Assembly: GCF_016785085.1 (NCBI RefSeq)
Contig: NZ_JAENHO010000002.1
Location: 682,001 to 746,000 of the forward strand
Source of the DNA: Paractinoplanes lichenicola
GTDB taxonomy: Bacteria > Actinomycetota > Actinomycetes > Mycobacteriales > Micromonosporaceae
Reading direction: 5' to 3'
Length of the DNA stretch: 64,000 bases
Position numbers and translations under genes: made by a program. This document shows positions 58,456-64,000 of this stretch, one piece after another; within the stretch, counting starts at the first letter, position 1, and each line of letters starts with the position of its first letter. A model generated the notes under the pieces. The model ran no database searches, was not told the origin of the DNA, and saw nothing but the letters and a program-made list of their open reading frames with translations.

Positions 58456-58470
58456 TTGAGGGGTTCTCAA
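58456..58470. promoter_or_regulatory. Candidate LacI operator between lacI and phyH
   Basis: TTGAG (58456-58460) and CTCAA (58466-58470) form an inverted repeat with 5 bp between, in the 73-bp divergent region. Short but placed where the regulator of both genes should bind. Confidence 0.5.
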
Positions 58471-58508
58471 GGGCCCGGCGGCTCGCGCCGGACCCTAGCG
58501 TGAACGGC

Positions 58509-59600
58509 ATGACAACCTGGTTCACCGCCGCGGACTGCCGCCTGGAGGACTTCCGGGCCGTCTGCGAGCAGAAGACGGAACTGACCGACTACCCGCACGC
58601 GACCGACGTCGTCGACAACGTGCTGATCTATCCGGGCGACCTGGCCGGCACCCGCGAGATCCAGGGCGAGCTGATCCGGGCGCTGCGCGACGGCCCCGGC
58701 ATCGTGGTCTTCACCTCGGCCTTCGCGCCCGCCGTGGTCGACCGGGCCACCGCCGTGTTCGCCGATCTGATCGAGGAGCAAAAGGCTTCCGGCGTACGCG
58801 GTGGGGACCACTTCGCGCAGCCCGGCGCCAACGACCGCGTGTGGGGCGCGATCGACAAGTTCGCGCTGCGTGACCCGCGGGCCTTCGCCGAGTACTACGA
58901 CAACGACACCCTCGCGCTGGTCTGCGAGGCCTGGCTGGGCACCGGCTATCAGGTGACGTCGCAGGTCAACGTGGTCAACCCGGGCGGCCAGGCGCAGGTC
59001 GCGCACCGCGACTACCACCTCGGGTTCATGTCGCAGGAGCAGGCGCTGCGCTACCCGGCGCACATCCACACGCTGTCACCGGCGCTGACGTTGCAGGGCG
59101 CGGTGGCCCACGTCGACATGCCGGTCGAGACGGGCCCGACGCTCTATCTGCCGCACTCGCAGAAGTACCCGCCGGGCTACATCGCGTTCCACCAGCCTTC
59201 CTTCACCGGCTATTTCGACCAGCACCACGTGCAACTGCCGTTGAGCAAGGGCGACGCCGCGTTCTTCAATCCGGCCTTGTTCCACGGCGCCGGCACCAAC
59301 AGATCCTCCGCCGTACGCCGGATGGCCAACCTGCTGCAGGTCTCGTCGGGCTTCGGCCGGGCCATGGAAACCGTCGACCGTACGGCGATGGTGTCCGCGC
59401 TCTACCCCGTGCTGCTCGACCACGCCGGCTCGGTCGACAACGTGATCGCCGCGTCGGCCGAGGGCTACGCCTTCCCCGCGAACCTCGACCGTGACCAGCC
59501 GATCGACGGCCTGGCCCCGCGTACGCAGGCCGACCTGGTGCGCCAGGCAGTCGCCGAACGTTGGGACCAGGATCGCTTCGAGAGCGAGCTGAGGGGGTAG
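58509..59600 (+). CDS. Phytanoyl-CoA dioxygenase (PhyH) family protein
   Basis: The 363-residue non-heme iron, 2-oxoglutarate-dependent enzyme has the metal triad HRD (His166, Asp168) in VAHRDYHLGF and His259 in FFNPALFHGAGTNRSS, with the Arg for 2-oxoglutarate in SSAVRRMAN. Such enzymes hydroxylate diverse small molecules; the substrate is unknown. It lies directly before a GH32 gene (stop overlaps the next possible start at 59600), under LacI control, so its substrate may be linked to sugar or osmolyte metabolism. ATG 58509 is used; GTG 58500 is in frame. Confidence 0.85.
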   Translation: MTTWFTAADCRLEDFRAVCEQKTELTDYPHATDVVDNVLIYPGDLAGTREIQGELIRALRDGPGIVVFTSAFAPAVVDRATAVFADLIEEQKASGVRGGDHFAQPGANDRVWGAIDKFALRDPRAFAEYYDNDTLALVCEAWLGTGYQVTSQVNVVNPGGQAQVAHRDYHLGFMSQEQALRYPAHIHTLSPALTLQGAVAHVDMPVETGPTLYLPHSQKYPPGYIAFHQPSFTGYFDQHHVQLPLSKGDAAFFNPALFHGAGTNRSSAVRRMANLLQVSSGFGRAMETVDRTAMVSALYPVLLDHAGSVDNVIAASAEGYAFPANLDRDQPIDGLAPRTQADLVRQAVAERWDQDRFESELRG

Positions 59601-59646
59601 TGGACCCGGCTTTCCGCGTCGGCACGGGCGGCCCGAGCGGGGCTGG

Positions 59647-60726
59647 GTGAACGATCCGAACGGCTGCTTCTTCGCCGGCGGCCGCTATCACGTGTTCTTC
59701 CAGCACAACCCGGACGCGCCCGTGCACGACGCGATCAAGTGGGGCCACATGAGCTCGGCCGACCTGGTCTCCTGGCGCCAGGAGCCGATCGCGCTGGCCA
59801 ACCGGCCGGGCCGGCCCGATGCGTACGGGTGCTGGAGCGGTTGTGTCGTCGACGACGGGGGAGTGCCGACGGCCATCTACAGTGGTGTGTCCGACGACTC
59901 CTATCGCTCCGTCGTGCTGCTGGCCCGCGGCGACCGCTCGATGCGCACGTGGGAGCAGACGTCGACCCCGGTGGCCGGCCAGCCGGACGACCCGGCCATC
60001 AGTCACGCCCGCGACCCGTACGTCTTCGAGGCGTTCGGCCACCGGTACGCGCTTCAGGGCGCGGGCCACACCGCCGGGCAGCCGTGCGTCCTGGTCTACG
60101 ACTGCGACGACCTCACTTCCTGGCACGAGCTGGGCGTCCTGCTGCCCGGCGACGACCCGGTGGCGGCCATGATCGCTCCGGCCAACATCTGGGAATGCCC
60201 CAACCTGATCCGCTTCGGCGACCGCTGGGTGCTGCTGCTTTCCCTGTTGCACCACGGCAGGCCGGCCGGCGTCCGCTATCTGGTCGGCGACCTGACGCTG
60301 CCCGGCCCCCGCTTCCGACCCGTCGCGGGCGGCCTGCTCGACCGCGGCCCGTGCTTCTACGCCCCGCACGTTCTCTCCCGGCCCGACCGTACGTTCATGT
60401 GGGCCTGGGCGTGGGAACGGGACCCGCCGCCCGGCGCGCCCTGGGCCGGCAGCCTGACCTATTGCCGGGAGCTGACCCTGGCCGGGGATGTGCTGATCTC
60501 TCGTCCCGCCCGTGAGCTGCCACCGGGCACACCGCTCGAGCCCGGGCCCACCGCTCTCTGGCTCGACGACACGCTGGTGGCCGAGTTCGACGTCCCGGCG
60601 TCTCCCCTGGTGCCGCCACAACTGTTTCTGGACGGGTCGATGGTCGAGATCTTCGACGGCACCGCGACGCCGTGCACGACCCGGGCCTATCCCACTGGAA
60701 CCAGCCGCTGGCAGATCCGCCGGTGA
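59647..60726 (+). CDS. GH32 family beta-fructosidase, 5' end frame-disturbed
   Basis: Hydrolyses fructose from sucrose, inulin or levan-type sugars. The 359-residue product has VNDPNGCFFAGGRYHVFFQHNP (WxNDPNG with the nucleophile Asp), SHARDPYVF and the acid/base WECPNL block, so all three catalytic motifs are present. The family motif should be preceded by about RP...GW; in this frame GRPERGW continues upstream but no start codon exists before a stop at 59590. A GTG at 59600 with GAGGGGG encodes VDPAFRV in another frame, hinting at one indel near 59612-59625. GTG 59647 is the only intact start. Confidence 0.8.
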   Translation: MNDPNGCFFAGGRYHVFFQHNPDAPVHDAIKWGHMSSADLVSWRQEPIALANRPGRPDAYGCWSGCVVDDGGVPTAIYSGVSDDSYRSVVLLARGDRSMRTWEQTSTPVAGQPDDPAISHARDPYVFEAFGHRYALQGAGHTAGQPCVLVYDCDDLTSWHELGVLLPGDDPVAAMIAPANIWECPNLIRFGDRWVLLLSLLHHGRPAGVRYLVGDLTLPGPRFRPVAGGLLDRGPCFYAPHVLSRPDRTFMWAWAWERDPPPGAPWAGSLTYCRELTLAGDVLISRPARELPPGTPLEPGPTALWLDDTLVAEFDVPASPLVPPQLFLDGSMVEIFDGTATPCTTRAYPTGTSRWQIRR

Positions 60727-60817
60727 GCGTCTCCCGTCCGCCGTTCGGGCGTCGCCCGGAAAAGTGTCAGCCCCCGATGGCACAATCCGCGGCACGTTCG
60801 CCGATGGGGGAGTGCCG

Positions 60818-61690
60818 ATGGGCTGGGTGCCGGCCGGGACCGACTACGAGATCAGTGTCGACCAGGGCAAAGTGGTCGCGCGCAAGGGTGCTGGGGGCAA
60901 ACCGCTCAAGAGCCTGCCCAAGGCGCTGAAGGACCACGAAGCGGTCGTCGGCCTGCGGCAGCTCGTCGAGTGGCTGCGCCGCCACGATGCGTCGTGCCGG
61001 GGCGAGGTGGAGCGGTGGATGGTCCGGTCGCTGCCGGTGCCGGCCGGGGTCATCGCCCAGGTCTGGGCCGACGAGACGTGGCGGGCCGTCCTGCACGACG
61101 CCGTGGTCGTCCCGCTGACCGCCGACGGCGAGTGGGATGTCGCGGCCGCGGGCCTGCTGCGTGACGCCGACCCGGCCACCGGGCTGGGCGTGGTCGACCT
61201 CGACGGCGAGTCCGCCCGGATCACCGCCACCGCCGTGGCCATCCCCCACCCCGTACGGCTTCCCGACCTCGACGACCTGCGGGAGTTCGCCGCCGACCTC
61301 GGTGTCGAGCAGGGCCTGCTGCAGCTCTTCCGCGAGATCTGGCGCCCCGGGACGGAGGCCGAGCGGCGCGCCGAACTGCGGCGCTACGCCGGGGCCCGTT
61401 ACAAGGAGCTGCGCCACGTGCAGTCGCGGGCCACCTCGGCCGGTTATCGCGTGCAGGGCGGCACGGCCGTGTGCCGGGTCTGGGAGGGCGGCACGACAGT
61501 CGTCGCCTCGGTCTGGATCGGTGACGGCGATCCCGGCGTCGAGGCGTCGACCTCCGAGCTGAGCTTCGCCGACGCGTCCGGCGATCCGATCGCCGCCGCC
61601 GACGTTCCGCCGGTGGCCTGGTCCGAGGGCATGCGGATGGCCGCCACGCTGCACGCCGGGCGCGTGGCCGACGAGGAGGGTGACCGATGA
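60818..61690 (+). CDS. DUF4132-like protein
   Basis: The 290-residue soluble protein contains ITATAVAIPHPVRLPDLDDLREFAADLGVEQGLLQLFREIW.PGTEAE, typical of DUF4132 C-terminal regions, and an earlier helical part (LPKALKDHEAVVGLRQLVEWLRRHDASCRGEVERWMV). Function unknown. GGGGGAG lies 5 nt before the ATG. Its stop overlaps the start of the long gene at 61687 (ATGA), so the two are co-translated and probably interact. A CACAAT-type -10 at 60781-60786 and a small hairpin may start a new transcript. Confidence 0.65.
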   Translation: MGWVPAGTDYEISVDQGKVVARKGAGGKPLKSLPKALKDHEAVVGLRQLVEWLRRHDASCRGEVERWMVRSLPVPAGVIAQVWADETWRAVLHDAVVVPLTADGEWDVAAAGLLRDADPATGLGVVDLDGESARITATAVAIPHPVRLPDLDDLREFAADLGVEQGLLQLFREIWRPGTEAERRAELRRYAGARYKELRHVQSRATSAGYRVQGGTAVCRVWEGGTTVVASVWIGDGDPGVEASTSELSFADASGDPIAAADVPPVAWSEGMRMAATLHAGRVADEEGDR

Positions 61691-64000
61691 GCGAGCCACT
61701 GCTGGAGGCCGGGGCGATCCTGGCCGGCGAACCGTCCGGGGGCGGGCTCGACACCGTCACCGCCCGCGCCTACACCCACCCGGTGCTCGACGACCGCACG
61801 GTCGTCCGGCTGGTCGGCGCCACTGTCGGCCCGGCCGAGGACATCTCGATGGAGTTCCTCGGCTTCGCCCCGGCCGCCGCGCCCGTCCCCGTCGGCCACG
61901 CCCGGCGGCAGGCGCTCGGCTTCCCGGCCTGGGCCCTCGTGCACGACCCGGCCAACGGCCGTCACGCCCTGGCCCTGGTCAAAGAGATGGAGCGGCTGGC
62001 CCGCACGGCCCGCAGCAAGCCCGGCAACGCCAAGGACGGCTACGACGGCCTGGCCCAGCGCCTCGGCGCCGCCGCCCCGCAGTTCCTGCCGACCTTCTGG
62101 GAGCAGGCCGGCCGCGCCTTCGTGGCCGCCGAGAACGCCCGGATGGCCGGCACCTGCTTCACCGAGGCCCGCCGCGCCGAGCAGGTGCACGGGCTGGTCA
62201 TCGACGAGGACAGGGTGCGCGACGTGCACCTCGAGTTCGCCTTCGCCGGTGCGCTGACGGCCGCCATGCTGGCCGAGTACGGGCGCGGCGTCACCGGCCG
62301 CCGCGACCCCGCCGAGGCGTACGAGCTGGTGCGCACTCTTGCCCTGCGCCGGGTCGCCGGTGGTCTGCCGCCGCACGCGTCGATGGCGGCCGACCTGGCC
62401 CGGCTGGCCAAGGCGGCCGGGCTCGACGCCGAGCAGCAGGCCGACGAGGTCGTCACCCAGCTGCTGACCTATCCCGCGATGGCCCGTTCGCATCCGTCGG
62501 TGTGGAAGGCGTATCGCAAGAGCCTCGTCCGGCTGGCGAAGCGCGACGCCGCCGTCCGGTTCCGCCTGCTCGAGATCTTCCCCGACCCGCCGGGCTGGGA
62601 CACCGACATCACCGAGCAGTGGCTCGAGCTGCTGGAGGCCGCCGGCACGGCCGACGAGCTGACCGGCGCCGGCACGTGGGACGGCCGCTCCGCCCGCTGG
62701 CTCGAACGGTTCCTCGCGTCCCGCGGCTCCGGCTATCGCGGCGTCAAGCGCAACGCCCGGCTGCTCGGGCTGGTCGAGCGCATGATCCCGCGGCTGCTGA
62801 CCGAGGGGGAGGTCGAGCTCGCGCCCCACCGTTACCGGGTCGAGCTCGACGTGCTCGACCTGTGCCTGGCCGGCGGCGTGCCGGTCGCCATCCCCGAGGG
62901 TCACTTCCGGGGCGGGCTCGACCTCGACGAATGGGCTCGCGACCAGCTGCCGGGCCGTCGTGACCTGGCCGCGCTGGCCGCCGACCCGCGCCTGCGGCCG
63001 CTGCTCAAACTGGGGGTGCGGGCCGCGATCGCCCGGCTCCGCGAGGGCAGCGCGCTCACCAGTCCCGCTCTTCCCGTCCGTACGGTGGAGCAGGTGCTCG
63101 CCGTGGCCGGTGTGCGCGAGGTGCTCGCCGAGATCGTGCGCGAGCAGACCAGCCGGGCCGCCGCGGGCACCGTCGCCGGGCTCGACGTCTCGCTGAGCGA
63201 GCTGGCCGCGCTGTGGTCGCCGACCGGCATGGCGCTGGTGCCCGACGGCTTCCGCGAGCTGACCGAGGTCGACATGGCCACGGTCGTCGCGCGCACCCTG
63301 CGGGCCGGCCTGCCCGCCGAGTTCGTCTGGCCGGCGTACGAGGCGGCCGCGAGCGAGAAGAAAAACTTGCGGATCGGCGAGTCCTGGCCCGAGATCGTGC
63401 TCTACGACGACCAATCGGCCCACGTGGTCACGCCCGGCGGCCAGGTCACCGAGCACGTCTATCGCATCCCGCCCCAGGGCGACCGGCACGCCCGCGCGCA
63501 CTATCCGCACACCGCCTGCTTCTCCGTCGACGGCGACCTGGTCGTCGCGTGGACGACCGAGGACGGCTCGGCCGCCTACTGGGCGTCGCGCCCCGACGAT
63601 CGGCACGAGCACAACTGGACCCCGCACCGGCGGGGCTGGGGAGTGCCCGCCCAACCGCTGCCTTTGCCCGGCGGCGGGCTCACCACCGGCGTGGGTCCGG
63701 TGCACGCGGGTGACGTGCGCGGCCCCGCCGAGATCTTCCCGCTGGCGAGCGACGGCCAGGCGTTCTGGCGGTGCGAGCAGGAGGAAGGCGCCTGGCGGTG
63801 GCGCGAGTTCGATCCCCGTACGGGGGAGCTGGGCCGTTACAGCGTTCCCGCGTTCCTGGCCGGGCTCGCGCCGGGCGAGGAGCTGGCGGCCGAGCGCTGC
63901 CAGGTGCGCCCGGCCGTGCCCGAGTTCGCCGCGTCGCCGCTCGGCGTGCGGGACGGGCAGATCGGCTGGCGCTCGGCCACGGCCGGGGGCGTACGGGTGG
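61687..64000 (+). CDS. Large actinobacterial protein of unknown function, partial (runs off window end)
   Basis: An open frame from ATG 61687 (MSEPLLEAGAILAGEPSGGG) to the window end, 771 codons without a stop. The sequence is protein-like throughout: helical segments (GLAQRLGAAAPQFLPTFWEQAGRAFVAAENARMAG, DLARLAKAAGLDAEQQADEVVTQLL), a SVWKAYRKSLVRLAKR region, then beta-rich segments with Trp and Arg repeats (VYRIPPQGDRHARAHYPHT, EDGSAAYWASRP). I recognise no catalytic motif. Start overlap with the DUF4132-like gene supports an operon; in other actinobacteria comparable long proteins sit beside AAA+/MoxR and vWA genes, which may follow outside this window. Confidence 0.8.
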   Translation, partial: MSEPLLEAGAILAGEPSGGGLDTVTARAYTHPVLDDRTVVRLVGATVGPAEDISMEFLGFAPAAAPVPVGHARRQALGFPAWALVHDPANGRHALALVKEMERLARTARSKPGNAKDGYDGLAQRLGAAAPQFLPTFWEQAGRAFVAAENARMAGTCFTEARRAEQVHGLVIDEDRVRDVHLEFAFAGALTAAMLAEYGRGVTGRRDPAEAYELVRTLALRRVAGGLPPHASMAADLARLAKAAGLDAEQQADEVVTQLLTYPAMARSHPSVWKAYRKSLVRLAKRDAAVRFRLLEIFPDPPGWDTDITEQWLELLEAAGTADELTGAGTWDGRSARWLERFLASRGSGYRGVKRNARLLGLVERMIPRLLTEGEVELAPHRYRVELDVLDLCLAGGVPVAIPEGHFRGGLDLDEWARDQLPGRRDLAALAADPRLRPLLKLGVRAAIARLREGSALTSPALPVRTVEQVLAVAGVREVLAEIVREQTSRAAAGTVAGLDVSLSELAALWSPTGMALVPDGFRELTEVDMATVVARTLRAGLPAEFVWPAYEAAASEKKNLRIGESWPEIVLYDDQSAHVVTPGGQVTEHVYRIPPQGDRHARAHYPHTACFSVDGDLVVAWTTEDGSAAYWASRPDDRHEHNWTPHRRGWGVPAQPLPLPGGGLTTGVGPVHAGDVRGPAEIFPLASDGQAFWRCEQEEGAWRWREFDPRTGELGRYSVPAFLAGLAPGEELAAERCQVRPAVPEFAASPLGVRDGQIGWRSATAGGVRV

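Noticed and set aside
61444..63705. 753-codon minus-strand open frame
   Set aside because: Complement of the convincing long plus-strand gene at 61687; low-complexity Gly/Arg/Val translation with no recognised motif.
1..64000. CRISPR arrays, rRNA, riboswitches, complete insertion sequences
   Set aside because: No regularly spaced repeats, rRNA segments, known riboswitch cores or transposase genes were seen on either strand.

Overview
The window is very GC-rich DNA from a filamentous actinobacterium. SsgB, a SARP/AfsR-type regulator, a Spo0M protein, several signal-transduction STAND ATPases and CATRA/VMAP/HExxH conflict-type genes fit Micromonosporaceae (Actinoplanes and relatives) best. The word CGTACGGG is conspicuously frequent. 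No phage genes, transposase or CRISPR array was seen. The only mobile DNA recognised is a 163-bp MITE-like hairpin element. Genus assignment is inference.

Layout. 44-2290: msrA and a DEAD-box helicase. 2421-4284: lipoprotein, ECF sigma factor and membrane protein; the lipoprotein and membrane protein share one extracellular domain. 4286-6125: MDR oxidoreductase and TetR regulator on either side of two near-canonical tet operators. 6164-7934: unknown duplicated protein and a Fic protein. 7921-13667: secreted or membrane hypotheticals, an XRE-type regulator, a TPR/FN3 membrane protein, a TcmP-like protein and a DUF4236 protein. 13732-16532: Rrf2, AraC, SsgB, a PGPGW membrane protein and tRNA-Val(CAC), then about 490 bp of gene-free repeat-rich DNA. 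17025-24901: AraC-GyrI regulator, PadR with its permease-prefix membrane protein and operator, Spo0M, GlsB, a CNNM/CorC protein and an OmpR-type two-component system.

25103-31942 is a tight operon: SIS isomerase, sugar ABC importer, PfkB kinase, M20 deacylase and GntR. Its gene set resembles fructosamine (Amadori product) catabolism. 31949-44181 holds DUF1152, a MITE-interrupted DUF418 gene, a frame-broken NarL-type histidine kinase with its regulator, a STAND/TPR regulator, a polysaccharide deacetylase, two lipoproteins and a SARP-NB-ARC-TPR regulator.

The most unusual region is 42946-52263. A CATRA-N/TIR-like protein lies divergent to a co-directional set: a 58-residue candidate precursor peptide, an HExxH peptide-modifying enzyme, an EAD/VMAP-C protein and a 1327-residue SAV_2336/NB-ARC/TPR protein. 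I read it as a peptide-modification-coupled conflict or signalling system related to FxSxx-COOH loci but without a radical SAM enzyme.

52280-56471: LuxR regulator, class II aldolase, HAD phosphatase, DhaL, DhaK and an SDR relic (a carbohydrate or ketose pathway). 56558-60726: a MerR-peroxiredoxin fusion lacking its redox cysteines, a LacI regulator, a PhyH dioxygenase and a GH32 fructosidase whose 5' end is frame-disturbed. 60818-64000: a DUF4132-like gene and a large protein running off the window end.
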